DNA of 64,000 nucleotides from Endozoicomonas sp. 4G (GTDB lineage Bacteria; Pseudomonadota; Gammaproteobacteria; Pseudomonadales; Endozoicomonadaceae): NCBI RefSeq assembly GCF_023822025.1, contig NZ_CP082909.1, positions 860,698 to 924,697 of the forward strand, read 5' to 3'. Shown piece by piece: positions 55,101 to 57,648 of this stretch (position 1 is its first letter; each line of letters starts with the position of its first letter). The notes under the pieces were generated by a model. It saw only the letters and a program-made list of their open reading frames with translations, ran no database searches and was not told where the DNA came from. The position numbers and the translations under genes were made by a program.

Positions 55101-57616
55101 CTTCATCAAACTGTACAGTACGTCTGGGTACTTCGAGTGCTGACAAGTGGCACTCATCAGGAGAGACAGGTGCCTTTTTTGGGCTGGGCGGAAATGATCA
55201 GTTCACGGTCACGGATTTGCACTGGGATTATCTCGGGGGCGGTGAGGGCGATGATTCGCTGGTGCTTGCACCCAAAGCCTCCGGTACATCCTTTATTGTT
55301 GATGGCAACCAACAGCACATTGTTGTGGATGGGCAGGTAAAAGGCTCAGTGTCCGGATTTGAGTCTATCCACTGGCAGGTATCCGGTACTGGCCAATTTA
55401 TCCCACCACCGGAGGTGAAACAGTTAACGGTTACCCTGGGGGATGTGCAGGTTAAAACCGGGGCCAGTCTAGAAAGCATTGTCGTTAGTGGCAGCGGGAC
55501 TGTGCAACTGCTGGATACCGGTTGGAACTCGGTGACCATCTTAGACGATGGGGCCGGGCTTGAGAACGTCCATTTTAACCATCCGGGTATCAAGTTATCT
55601 GACCTGATGGTGCAAAGGTTTGAGCCAGCAACAACCTTTGGGAATATCCTGACGGGAGGGCAGATGACACTGTCCTTTTTTGTCAGTCCTGGTGTGTCTG
55701 GAGATGTGTCTGAAGATGTGTCTGGATCTGCCGAGGTTGAGTTGTTTGATTTTTCTGACTTGCCGGACAGCGACAAGGGAACAATGACCCTGTTGGTCAG
55801 TCAAGGGAAGGATCTGGTGATCAGGATAGTACCTTCTGACAGGAAAGAACGAAGGATTGTTGTCAACGACTTTTTCTCACCGGGCAAAAAAACGCACCTG
55901 CTGGTGTCCCAGAATCAGAGCGATTTGATGATTTACCAAAATGGCCAGCTTATCCAGTCTGAAGTGCTTGCCCCTCTGCCTGTGGCTTTACGCAGCAGAA
56001 CGCAGATTGGGGACAATGCCAGAGTGGAGGCAGTGGTTTTGGTGGCTGGCAGCGTTAACCCCAGAACCGCAGGTTTGCTGGCAGAAACACCCAACGGAAA
56101 GTTGACTCGGTTAAAACGAATCGATTCCCCTGAGCTGGGTGTGGTGGTCAAAGGGGGCGGTCCGAAGACTGTCACCGTGGGTCAGCAGCGCTTAACTCTG
56201 GATCAAGTGCATAGTGCTTTTGTTGAGAGCCAAAGCATGGAATCTTTGGAAAACTTCCGGAAGGATGACGAATTAACGGAGCCAAAGGTTAGCCCCGACG
56301 CTGCGAGTTCAGTGACCACCGCCACTCCAGTACTTGCAACTTCAAAGCCTGCTGCTACTGTCGTAAGTCAGCTTGCCCCCTCAAAAAGCACTCAGATTAC
56401 TCAGGCAACACCGACTCCTACCCAATTAAAGCCAAGTGTTGAGTCTTTTGAGTTTCCTGATTTTCCATTAACGGTTCTTAAACAGGAGGCGCCTGAATCC
56501 AAAATACCGGGGTTAGGAGATCTGATTGACAGGGCAAACTCCGGTGAGCCTGAGTTCAAGGGGCTTGAATCCCTTCCATGTTTTTCCAGTGGCTTGCCTG
56601 CCAGCAGGGAGAGCGGTAATAAAAGTCAGTTTTCGTACAACAGACTTCAGTGCAATGAAAGTTCTGTCCAGTTGCTTGATAATCAGCAGGCACCTCAACT
56701 GCTGGCTCCCCAGGGTACTCAATGGTCGGTATCGGGATTAAACTGCTCTGCGCTTTGCTTGCCTCTGGTGCCTACGGGGGTCTTTCCTGTCCCGACTGGT
56801 TCTTCTTCTTTGCCCAACCAGCATGAATGCTTTTTGCCCTGTAATGTAACAGGTTCAGCGATGGATGCCGAAGAGGGTGAAAGTTACAAAATAACCAGGT
56901 TAACACCATTTTCTTATGGAGAGGCCATCAACTGTTACATGCCGTGTCAGGGCCCAGCAGCTGAAATGGCAACCGAGTACAATCAGCCAGTTGAGGTCGA
57001 TCTTGATGAGCAACGGGTAACATCGGGTCAGACACTAGACGTGCTTCTTCAAGAGATCAGGGATTTTAAATGGAACAGTAAGACTGATGTTTTATTAAGG
57101 GGAGATGACTTTGACAACACCCTTGAGCTGGGCTCGTCCGCCTTAAATGGGCGGGTTGAATCGGGGGCTGGGAATGACCATATAAGGCATCGATCCCCGG
57201 GGAAAATGGTTTATCAATACGAACAATGGGGCGGCATAGATCTTATACAGGTATTGGGAGAGGGCAATCTGGAGTTGGATTTTGGCGATGTAGCTATCAA
57301 TGACATCACTTTAACGGAAAGTCTTGGCGTTGTTGAAGTTGGAGTCAAATTGAAATTCAAACATGAGGGTAAGGAAAAGGAAGTAGAAGACCTGTTTTAT
57401 ATCACCGGGAAATCCAAATCAGGAAAAGACAGTTTTGACCAGCCGCGTCTGACCGGTATTTGTTGTAGAGATGGCATTATTCAAAAGGATGACCTGAATA
57501 TTCTTATTCAGAGTATTAACCAGTTTGAAAATAAGTTTCAAACGTCGGTTTCGCCATCAATCTCGCCGACTGCCGCCCGGAGTGTGCCGCTGGTTTCGAC
57601 TTCCTTTGCCGGGTGA
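28157..57616 (+). CDS. Giant RTX-type secreted protein with TcdA/B-like N-terminus
   Basis: This is one uninterrupted frame of 9,819 codons (over 1 MDa). The ATG at 28157 has AAAAGG about 10 bases upstream. Domains in order by eye: GT44 toxin-glycosyltransferase-like (about 103-500); C80-protease-like (about 600-722); a long body of diverged repeats (about 800-6500); alpha/beta-hydrolase inserted at about 3235-3465; helical region; hydrophobic segment (about 6795-6995); irregular GGxGxD RTX repeats (about 7100-9030); beta-rich part; Ser/Thr/Pro linker (about 9374-9450); Cys-rich CxxPC segment (about 9473-9620); a last RTX-like patch (about 9647-9678) and a C-terminal tail DDLNILIQSINQF like type I secretion signals. 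There is no Sec signal peptide. The HlyB/HlyD-type genes 4 to 8 kb upstream are the likely exporter. Role as toxin, adhesin or host factor is inference. Confidence 0.9.
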   Translation: MSGKNAKRPQVPEPDFNQFLEMAKNRLSLEDRNTVHYRKLMESYSAFDAIQEKHSAKGWLAASQIEARAKDYLQQEPFKKDWVAAVLSPVQAFLNHILEDPPKTIHMLLLQPMDRIGLDYLKAWIMANPDYQIHLWQDSRVSLASLMRKYIIEWAHADIANARDLEPFSGQLISRIIHTQRRAVRHVLDSYDKGASIDRAVQDFLVSYTNASAKELAVEKARFNQRILYAREELSRLSDLGNRINVRDIASLWPEENILTSDYFNELLRGNINGAENLARFQILFSAGGFIVRPDSLPGINRDWLTGIELDGLPEEMLEAGIVQAVLESHPDDFPHRQDKLRQPLRSGYIDSLKLLDDLRPGVRQQLLAAARETRQPFRPINQTGLIPGTVQAGQSRGRLSASMMAAGKESPVAQRVLALMVKRYRFLDHALGGGEPYNWQETRRFYFSQLDAAKDQGFPLHLARIGAYRLGLLRGDESLNLFLNGDELLREAMADYIQSLGEQPVPPEQHPIGKQLASWGTLSTEEHLALAVDPQQNSLSFHLEKTNSKLKQYVLPLSQGEDIQAIAGFLHHSYPQATQRLSALSPDADNALDFFAEPPSSGLLVLVGRLSEDGRLSGFSGSALAAGLASQWLHQSSHRIKIYCLADPALGDERIVGFFQEVLAALPEGQATLNALEVARGLTQVDDLGQPWLATVDAQGKLLWQQGNGQHWACYRTPGGQWKIQSSDFARGEKEVLPRNDISRAIDLAREHYRKVLRELGYVNESGYLFSKFINKDGLTIQLLLDTVTANHGNQPEYFFSSRDIRQIERDVNLAFTQLSGFSGLPDDMSDRFTVLVSLSPWVKNGLYITNEGVKLVLDGSFLDSDLAPFQSTALADLAPASDRGSSILLHYLSMVIYERLQPEAFWNDFSAFHGDATGCQPLELTPAPDNLQDDTKAVSPLARHSRLHFVAESLTALIQNQILPPASASALNTLLHKQLPGNGLSDDRRMALYQGWSSRFQVIATAIKQQQEIADLQISLAKAEGWDHSGERQVRVNDSGQWFQLTRTRYFTLLQDYPTGAILEFSHHDPIVESLQQSGRQRRAPHESKPLEVHPVSLEQWAGKLIQGDQAFADSGVPQALWEGFREIARKNQALIAIRPINPDASDLLNHGLGEGIKIATKGLSVKGKSADWGIQAGLIPFDSALSKVFGKGGLEHRYQIEKGNTQNVHSTHLPGMAAVQLQLDWSTIERRLAQGKLDSLTPLEDGSYLATVTRTIESNTGSAGERPVVFQYRLTKQSNDLWKVEYKSEDYGIGHTEYKAFRPLKVMAEVDDDGSHRLFTADIDLFALFKRLDKSASDLSSGVREEADRIGRLSSANKGAGQFSSELARARWLSAYRRVKEGLGTRERRKFDPNKGTLTHFQENIIDQINEAAAKRGLPKVCHHGTEQDNIKYPERDDKILFIDPEGRVYQTDTFEQVSSILKYYDVVRGFLTYRNRSYQRIDKVPPEISNKLGAGSRISFRERFNLAPLLQILESGQLKPGRPAIPDKAPVLIIGEEALSYQKFGSGYLTEEIPGGLGILLYLEERFDLLARYIAMEFDIAQYDRGVRNNEFPASRLQDDISKITDLFLTGRLNDQLRVLSKTEKSIRYASKEQVRVLVHPDKALFESHVVIPDDGKPVIEIGTKGIENIPDSTLREAVSGLFGSALLRSIQLAGTDDMGSAGNIWKYSTSQLMSLGRYYGLDESFRLAPLYHLPDASLYRDLVAKGPDTIRIRSEPHSDMFRAVRAVYQSGKLHERIEHIHKNQARYSPLELSDFAGAVSDYYDTIKSPDAQKTFRLALGVYRVRWLESQDKTRAKFKRLDVDVKEDIALIKNRAVSKLEDVAGKLRHEVRPSLVINPALLSDLPVSSMEDYRDVILRQAKRDVDLGKVLHKKSNRAEEALQKIYQTLEKKDAIHIARERMARQLSAYILSDDKIVPSLMKRGLQKNTAGLQKIFDTLVLKYGNIFKETLGFTMPKLTLEIDPSGNEGKAKPIYHDSKITWSSRNKASSQKEQLEANKAFLNVIAEGLSQHAQHTLLTQWDDHQIPEKLNIQNGLRVLKAGDQLYAVASMDRNAQQPSGDEPVGLTGKGSQPPLALSIRNPESGHSFLIRQLPESFLKAVRPKAAPDITASRPLAIGITDVQTELISADLKDIFQSLDHRSDQSGLLVRDFRNLHEVARIARIPASAPQSDENDYTGLYPFRRLNLDGQVLVWVSPEYQKAVVDSGGNVRDELAKLNTLASHFTDCTEPFRQYSNLLSTPKSPSRPDTLAELVRSGLMAGDSLREAQIALPQEARQLIVLKHSSQSGGESGGESGGESGGESGGQPLNQAKPFNQQASDNRQGSLSVIHVDPGYASDRGMNANWLSQHTRLFSDLTASAFQVAGKSSAFPEKQRTKQQALIRKTLGFHQSTRESEPLSVPKTSAQGALWFEDVIQGVALTSEPGYPRLLTDAVDSGETTNIRFGLKVEPGDNGGKIILVVPASQVADKGYQQARQLLLSSFSTIRLEQQKSLNRVISDYNQKLKEATGNDQSPYRLGNLIGSDIAIQPYERHPVSYVPTSYAETRYENLADSFSVLGRLNTSSIQQDLLLRAKTIATGLARDISGKTPGRSLTAFLMHFLLTEYYFTLEKVSPRTGGLGLMVSPTDALVSVLPESDIETIKSYLGKGKRADLVGQLSKALDELSLGRFNQLPAGHSVRQDFHTAVAELFDHALSLRYRDGKVLPAFQLAVTNTGSPWQPVKTGSTELVLHRMMPQTSRQPVIPATASAPNILMQFWGENSPLNQRSVSGALPADLRTQLSALKEGIKPGSGSDQNRLFLEQVDRTYKHLAESREHFGAELGTVISGLGQESLESLGRELAKVVSHDQDGLDNRPGMKKLAQRMVKPFAELVARQWAGNKVTSQSLESLARLMEQTALQSLTVKSTTNKIVLRTDLPLGTVDFAKGAPGQPDTLGIGVLDQFGIKPGGGYLIEPSKGTLSSVLVTGNDDDAMVFPKTWITWDSDIYKEDAIFRGWSGSLQDDVTALIKLNGSGELGGKRRLAQLLAHEHRVDLTTGRNIEIVLRPDLKLEQSQMIAPAADSPGEPPVIVRLGMADRKQFTEKVFGSTVSRLFGLAAAHSSKLGALSSQSQDDQTIDPAGKKTTALSSDYQSVVLANDQIPPVDQLPASPIGRALNDQLYGSTDDRRYIDVSTQLLLEEAVRKGNSEKITLDGTGGRLKGYFHHGNGGPSADKKVVLFLHGTHESCETQVKTTWMHYRNQGMDLLAVNGRGFGESDGSPGMKGLTDDAWTMLSYLIKDRNIDPSRIVIHGYSMGAAVGAHLARTAAVRQQLPAGFILDRPMASLGAAVTAHGLGVVPGSGRMINRLAKRFNIVENLRKVSKKLPLMLFSDNENLGTHAEKLREQLQKDGFRVAGEATNVEHEDNNRLMARYKDQIGLFIRSATENPRPDNRTPPERKASFEGPQSLIQEVWGEDPRYFDELGSRIGLFSDLKPTALPDEQDNRLYRTLVNEAPHDLKMLNGDNTGFKAALNWLLREQRKQREQREQREHPSTGASKAVGQILEYIRQHPGDSAITEWARFLLAHYDGTPAWDKQNFSAAIGKELWQELSKTQLDQPARQRMAKMAELAAKGERKGDLAAKVKRKGNLPVADGLGDVVADKSGNPHTILDPSETDFEPVVRKRSRAIVVRSDSGEDFFLVNGKDYQRSDTKIIRADDGRDSVGIILSKTCKRVVGGSCSMQVLLSDQPIERRVIDVSADMVAKDESARFQLYRYGAFKDEIYQIVNEGESLVKGHRVVGADSLVVAHRQIEQKKRDGGLGRPIPIPASFVEIKDILVEKETGLIFQWEKDDAKAIQLADADPILKVETVSGQSVDLVRSARPDRLLPDIPQSLDISPWVMERLKLIEDVYRRVQVDNGESLPAVLPGYDQQTIKKAFSANTRESLIDSIAKKSLDTAKENLKIATENLKQALDDALLYGGSVTNKAVIESLATRKAELGILQKLEPEARSLATLFVDSVLEDSLLKRGELISRLERVGYSFGSDDRSHLLGFWYGVAEKRREYREYKVTFEKHIKQELMLNESFSGFRWLYLMDDELKSQGKKILKEVDKGLLKKLYNRNTAINSSFFAAGAQDKVYIFAEGGVRYDNFFWNAELPILRALQKVGTVSDIRVVDSSRVLPPPTGQPLGHGLIEGITMKARYGSLNAELKSRLPSGRFYKDNDFVDVPVKADLVDRVLRKKIPFYLLRSELNIIVVKEDDGFWVSPWAEGGTEKRIRVDDPDDPQKISAVQEFILANYGRFDELPDQIELIGNKIFTVNSNDSGNDRTSVAVKQDGRWVYLKQPDGLHSFGVRINAGDANDVVLFNSGQTPDALLKAAEAASDFVPSKASEKISYLFLIEESGNTIGLMANTPEFTESDKYDRFVDRFRDSLINYLSNNEIGKRFNQYLQNLTGRLARPEKLSDLDSGLPEVLFPKELKLILVLETPESLSKLESGKKKRRIQAFDPLAGQGKKPGVSGSITRLLVDPTLDKALGELNYEYNFSRVAVEIMAATAPVAGIGSRGLAEVAKEALNSRENLISTDIRNEILGNYYFDNDGIRESFTQMYGELKAGANVDPVARDDQPNRIGFEREYLNINVLNEQDDPLPDTDQRIALAASKSDRQGYPLLNISTDPHRGGTIIEVITGPLTLDEYNEKTFYRVMAKLKKSFKAIPQGTAESVQDFVDRFNKSLESLGDEAAAYKLSLNPYYSGATPLNNIRFTRNEQQEKLTVRTQGTLNANYRAIGDPFTMVADLIYPDAEKSVLVDFLNAQVLAHEYAKHIDTGPVTENIRSFLAHFFFERRIIHGASDPERKTKTRVNFLFRFGEVEAITSILSDQEVKTLDRYFSREPIEKLTEEMHKEILSGFSEEITLPELKKSMLQERLESVLEAIAVRKKYGAFQVQISYSDMSGFRVIPIGEGKSELISLGTLNPGSRLPIVKTADGQHHVKMEVRHTQSPILSLVRQSPESSGMAGWLALMMNPDALGINPEATRDFIAGLAPTAASYNGINQADFFKEILRDKVVGLTDERIRQVEDIFIDLSRKEEPGFISDASRQDLLAELIKRRTRKLHSDLLYGQQDSGKQVIRLAQLHALSETPPAGFDTADGKTIRLEFDAQRSMRDYARKDQNGLKTLVVGVRDDLAYDRGKSNYRVTYDGTDLNEIKIKIKIKRKDLLPKTILVIDKNHYWQALSSGSLIKHQLQLDIDEIVRQFSERGIAEKLEALGIKAGENLGLNVGRGIRIELMPEWSPVESRVLMYDRDDPARPVRVQLGTLRAQGENLPGLVKTLYPLALAASYTDGQPSEQATTDPRRVLVNTIWNQNNRFLDKLGDTVGLTALYDPLPVLRSTADSLYHKMLVGQEHDWQIRPGTVADFRDVFNRLPSAELRQVFAQAFQYFGEMPEQERARFIFAVTSTYEALNHPVNGDREKVDALLKAIGPEHLTRMKDYGVSGQEKTLIAMTGALNSVLRQVRGNDGLARVEFPSSGQSVLVLDPSEFEYSGRQPLEFAISHYDGKQIQPVFRSEPAAYERLGFKLLIDNANGEFRLVRTDADSGSDRLVLNLDKTALVRSQLSPLLQNPQNIKTTEVVNSGEDQRFWLVRMKDSGQYGVLLQNAKSDGEQPDVSSVPKNVRIVPFGETTTASHIQDAVAIDSKLNPSTGKPEAGWLFTASDPELRSILFHLPAGSADQKADGLRVLKKAGRSLKLFFKSTDEGKALKKRLASLATDLARPVSLSDLPQISQSAGAKASRIIPDQARVLVTLDRARDQNLRLERYQGQNGFVTIKINPLTIRQGAEISDSTQLFPRLASIFPELLPASGELEYENRIRESLGLPAIEPKTPDAIAKGDEQRVVRSIEVAQGLRLTINEQGAYDPFKRQVVVAEMPSQKGGKPYARLVMDAVDSLRLEISDPESFKAVSGLDVETVSRVLVEALRDDQANGRYLIENLERVNQRLAQQASGERPSFKMVNNELIEKIKTSVADFANLEPTSTDGSPVKQRVFVNLQSWGSLLSGLDRLMSSESEQRFLAKCRSEAEKLALKYTAVDSQYRSYIKSLFTNFLFQSITKIARQVTPDVSAGFLPLTGASDAVAGELPQNAAIELSEALKNPSDSFKEAMEKAARRIIDFANIDKNALKVRLFDKTVKSVFAETLSLRVSKGEAFQLPVEPMSLSPRNSRSLIDPVAINEEQRQPLIKSGDQVFGMVSVDIERVAARQNLESAEVDGLLQLTRQSGIGRSDSETLAFIKNLESVFSDVTAPSQSPSKDSDVTDDPPQSLTEDITRRVGELGPNDRNRLGQALIDRVSDEQKTGIVADQSQWQARSKLAAELLKLEFNDIAGQLAADERLEDVQCRRVDALSRLTNEVTLSLDFRGTRVAVELKPTLTLDASWVDTRQNRMFIGTTKTQGLVAVGALTLFKVLDRAIGGEHTGSDLVALGVRNNPEGLAINDPGRVRVMPARLDVAAKLDRLETAAGLVRELDAVGSGDSKDSARLLKQTISNSVELLKTMSGDGSEWNIGEEPFRKRLNAFSRTLNLPGPDLPRVVCRRAAGEGCGRSVIQTLDQVDDELDKALTSRELESLKQQLKASGTEGKAAELLKTINFFANQRFAAVSALSPADDSKLQQKVMTRLVELLSAGKVGSVDAAIDSVLEIYSKAGFKEDISDLREAIRGSDEFKAIVESMVDQKGSHESSDALKQAGALRENMIDRWLRKHNVDQSLTLIKFQKVQAKLASKPWFGNAQMAFGVGMGITGLAQSSVSLYNLNEYRDVLSPETYATGIAGVALGYTGSIYGLSRTSHSVMSKAAGFADEGLGLAGAAIENAPRLVGKSAITLSAKTTSRLARFVPMVGGFVAVAAGATALAASAMAADDARKAGNSAQVAFYAVNAALDCIGIALDAVSTVMEASVILAPVGFVLDIISTLLGLVQTIIGFFAPPTNARQDFDVLVQSKAFKEFIDKLAGDAAEEGYSRFAWRETGDQHLKDRYKEYEKDLRTLRHQVVRDLKSSGEKGIKIWDMDELSEDLVEKPTDKDDYVVAKGDKHVHGLAGDDRIFLEMHRGKAFGGAGDDLLVGGVFQSGGAGDDRLVHALGEVVQEGGEGNDDIRPGTGFAYIDGEAGKDTLVLPSPMFETHFKGMHLVQCLRTDLGVRKIDDFSKLQYHCVFCYEKATFSSSGVVARFNQEALKTGQDGFPYLFEVDLSKQTFTNRLVELLKRQGDDFSILKDLYGLQKKGSLRVRDSGINFINYAGDPTAFLVHKYSSLENCKGKTVISRSRSGCPDVEDVVPFSETGTDIQPFKELPAKEVYKVGDVVIAILSRKEVKHWEAKEHKKLYKSQSTKDIFALNVDKHRHHSYNSLKADAKGRIYGVVNEKKMPGGGCQLLAQKTRCASSSAYKTLENCCVFYGVAGIDYIKEDEVYDGALYIHTRGFEEGKKDPSITMYFLSDEEDRLIKFDHKQLLEYANLKSFYDKSNGRYYTHLNNPVVRFYAGLMDFIRTHGVVKNIENVVGSVYSTKIIGDDQKNLMKGKSGRNFFEGSSGDDQIVTGSEFDEVYGGAGRDTISIEASDKSRKYIDGGPGDDRVSYAQSKQGLTIRLNRKQFSVKDWGDVYDNVEVFEGTDHNDIMDGNDESTTFIPRAGNNLVYTRKGNDTVLADGGRTEIWLEKGSNKVFLKAGDHIVHGGKGNDEIYFSDTTHTRHLIQGGGGRDQLISTLRPTVTLRFKRLLTPTVVPSTQPTTTPPFFLFPKYVHPKHFFRPVFVPLEKPQCTTFAPVRLVVDLANNVLKLKVLDLYDAAKGETRIKPGKFSKDSVFRLSFDLAGKQRVKEVAPGDFIKGEATISWGSIVQGVSMDSGLESLVANAALDVDLKWSPDHKTKVTTKNGKRTEQVTTTYLGRCLSKWLVEFSTIVSPPVTIDLTYKKDGHLQVQNVTTLVAQDGDDRITGNPDENNRIIGGSGNNRLIDRGGDNQFSTGMGDNTITAGPGYDTLLYQVATRTWLKSRPFIPYTLDAISVDMASRRVRHTWKADDGKSPDKSFSDRFTDIDHIVGTGNNDHYSGSDDNEQYTTGGGDDTVDMGGGDDLVIVLDSGQPSLKGGSGNDTLVFETDQGVWLDLQAGKARVGTGGLFHVAGFERITGSKSRDTLYGDEHDNVFTPRAGDKQEVYGRGGNDRFLLFEGTHLVSGGNGTDTLDYQALVLPPGTTGVMVLQDYQALADGKGRLNGTSWFDPDWSDYVEQAGLSCPNDGTVGRPANVSVTCRSGFVVFRYEESSTPGSRGIKDQLYDIENLFGSQGDDVLFLTLAEHSANGADGNDRLVDLSGGATLNGGKGDDILHASPRNDSLGTTTVGGPGFDLHYGGPGDDKMIADQDPDRLMGDIGKDFYLIDWQARGSVIADPDNGNMLMLRGKGASFDTIGLVLNRNFSQLAFQDQGQYWVNITMDAVPRRVRPDGSLDTGHFVEALHQHFPYLRVEDTEKGNKTAAAPLTKQDLKLFYQDRLIKDIRLDNILIAEADDQVPYAGGIGNDDLMALGCRKPNQTEGISGCRYQLYGEEGHDTFLVRNTTAYVYPGPGHNQLAAGEGARVFVSFDPDQSQTFALSLPSPPEQLRAISWQSVEPGELVSGGPQNSTNATLSVAGPRNLVKLSSECDSIEVTLSRYPDYLELGARYYLDGQGTVRDWLQSIERLPGMIPEPDGRHVFVADKNSKKGLFQQGDGYSEIVEAPGRADLLVVNVNRDSQAVFRKENDDLMIYLFKDGENLETTSLTSISDRRRYQNYFNPNHSDRVERIELDHRVLRLEDVWSLTRDFPQPLQILNKARLEQVRVLERQGQLLLFFGGNHFPLGMTLGQLWPVVWDDYKSDRQQVTLSCQTVQPTRGVEAVCSMSAMDWRGLAQAYGQVLFSGSDISDEHLHQLSASNVFEKTAGFCPLNDMAESSSNCTVRLGTSSADKWHSSGETGAFFGLGGNDQFTVTDLHWDYLGGGEGDDSLVLAPKASGTSFIVDGNQQHIVVDGQVKGSVSGFESIHWQVSGTGQFIPPPEVKQLTVTLGDVQVKTGASLESIVVSGSGTVQLLDTGWNSVTILDDGAGLENVHFNHPGIKLSDLMVQRFEPATTFGNILTGGQMTLSFFVSPGVSGDVSEDVSGSAEVELFDFSDLPDSDKGTMTLLVSQGKDLVIRIVPSDRKERRIVVNDFFSPGKKTHLLVSQNQSDLMIYQNGQLIQSEVLAPLPVALRSRTQIGDNARVEAVVLVAGSVNPRTAGLLAETPNGKLTRLKRIDSPELGVVVKGGGPKTVTVGQQRLTLDQVHSAFVESQSMESLENFRKDDELTEPKVSPDAASSVTTATPVLATSKPAATVVSQLAPSKSTQITQATPTPTQLKPSVESFEFPDFPLTVLKQEAPESKIPGLGDLIDRANSGEPEFKGLESLPCFSSGLPASRESGNKSQFSYNRLQCNESSVQLLDNQQAPQLLAPQGTQWSVSGLNCSALCLPLVPTGVFPVPTGSSSLPNQHECFLPCNVTGSAMDAEEGESYKITRLTPFSYGEAINCYMPCQGPAAEMATEYNQPVEVDLDEQRVTSGQTLDVLLQEIRDFKWNSKTDVLLRGDDFDNTLELGSSALNGRVESGAGNDHIRHRSPGKMVYQYEQWGGIDLIQVLGEGNLELDFGDVAINDITLTESLGVVEVGVKLKFKHEGKEKEVEDLFYITGKSKSGKDSFDQPRLTGICCRDGIIQKDDLNILIQSINQFENKFQTSVSPSISPTAARSVPLVSTSFAG
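28463..29656 (+). other. Domain: degenerate TcdA/TcdB-type glycosyltransferase (GT44-like)
   Basis: KTIHMLLLQPMDRIGLDYLKAW followed by NPDYQIHLWQDS (residues about 103-140) follows the NLHFIWIGG...WKDVNSDYNVNVFYDS block of clostridial toxins. ARFQILFSAGGF-IVRPDSLPGINRDWL (about 280-303) follows [26 protein letters not shown]. The metal-binding DXD is R293-P294-D295, and the UDP-binding WIGG is lost, so sugar transfer is unlikely unless rescued by other residues. The alignment is from memory and by eye. Confidence 0.6.
29954..30325 (+). other. Domain: degenerate C80 cysteine-protease-like (toxin CPD)
   Basis: Directly after the GT44-like part, SGLLVLVGRLSEDGRLSGFS (residues about 602-621) parallels the FIGHGKDEFNTDIFAGF start of clostridial toxin and MARTX protease domains. 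Then HRIKIYCLADPAL parallels SIEINLLGCNM, and VDAQGKLLWQQGNGQHW parallels the final strand region. The catalytic His is R610 and the Cys position falls on D648 (C645 lies three residues earlier). Autoproteolysis is therefore doubtful. Order relative to the GT44-like part supports the call. Confidence 0.45.
35146..35205 (+). repeat. 12-bp tandem repeat in the giant ORF (SGGE)n
   Basis: Units of AGTGGTGGAGAG repeat about four times with a final variant, coding for Ser-Gly-Gly-Glu repeats at about residues 2331-2349. The repeats keep the frame. They form a flexible linker between diverged modules and are a likely slippage site. Confidence 0.85.
37859..38551 (+). other. Domain: alpha/beta-hydrolase inside the giant protein
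   Basis: Residues about 3235-3465 hold KVVLFLHGTHES (oxyanion HG), AVNGRGFGESDGSPG, the nucleophile elbow HGYSMGAAVG (Ser3335), LMLFSDNEN (Asp3413 as acid) and NVEHEDN (His3444). All triad positions are in canonical order and spacing, so this domain looks catalytically competent. It is of the S33/BEM46-like type. Some MARTX toxins also carry an alpha/beta-hydrolase effector, but this copy is not claimed to be orthologous. Confidence 0.8.
38830..38873 (+). repeat. 9-bp tandem repeat in the giant ORF (EQR)n
   Basis: The unit CAGCGAGAA recurs about four times, the first with AAA in place of GAA, giving EQRKQREQREQREQRE. The length is a multiple of three and keeps the frame. A related 27-bp duplication (LAAKGERKG / LAAKVKRKG) lies at about 39106-39165. 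Confidence 0.8.
48539..49141 (+). other. Domain: hydrophobic translocation-like segment
   Basis: Residues about 6795-6995 are the only long hydrophobic stretch of the giant protein. They are Gly/Ala-rich with several helices (ATGIAGVALGYTGSIYGL; MVGGFVAVAAGATALAASAMA; PVGFVLDIISTLLGLVQTII) ending at FFAPP. The segment sits just before the RTX repeats, as pore or translocation helices do in TcdA/B and other large toxins. A membrane-insertion role is inference. Confidence 0.55.
49454..55246 (+). repeat. Irregular RTX (GGxGxDxxx) repeat region
   Basis: Calcium-binding-type nonapeptides are scattered in clusters: GLAGDDRIF, GGAGDDLLV, GGAGDDRLV, GGEGNDDIR; later YGGAGRDTI, DGGPGDDRV, HGGKGNDEI, QGGGGRDQL; then GGGDDTVDM, KGGSGNDTL, SGGNGTDTL, NGGKGDDIL, GGPGDDKM and last GGGEGDDSL near residue 9026. 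Long unrelated stretches separate the clusters, including Cys pairs and a Pro/Thr-rich piece near 51490-51620. Such repeats fold on secretion into calcium. Confidence 0.85.
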
Positions 57617-57646
57617 GTAGTCGAACCGGCTAAAGGTGGATTTTAT
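57595..57646 (+). repeat. Direct repeat copy 1 (end of giant ORF)
   Basis: This 52-bp sequence overlaps the last seven codons and stop of the giant ORF. It recurs at 59889-59939 with about nine differences, mostly transitions, and a 1-bp gap. The shared core includes TTGCCGGGT and GCTAAAGGT with ATTTTAT. The two copies bracket the KGGVGR ATPase and its decayed neighbour. Confidence 0.8.
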
Positions 57647-57648
57647 GA

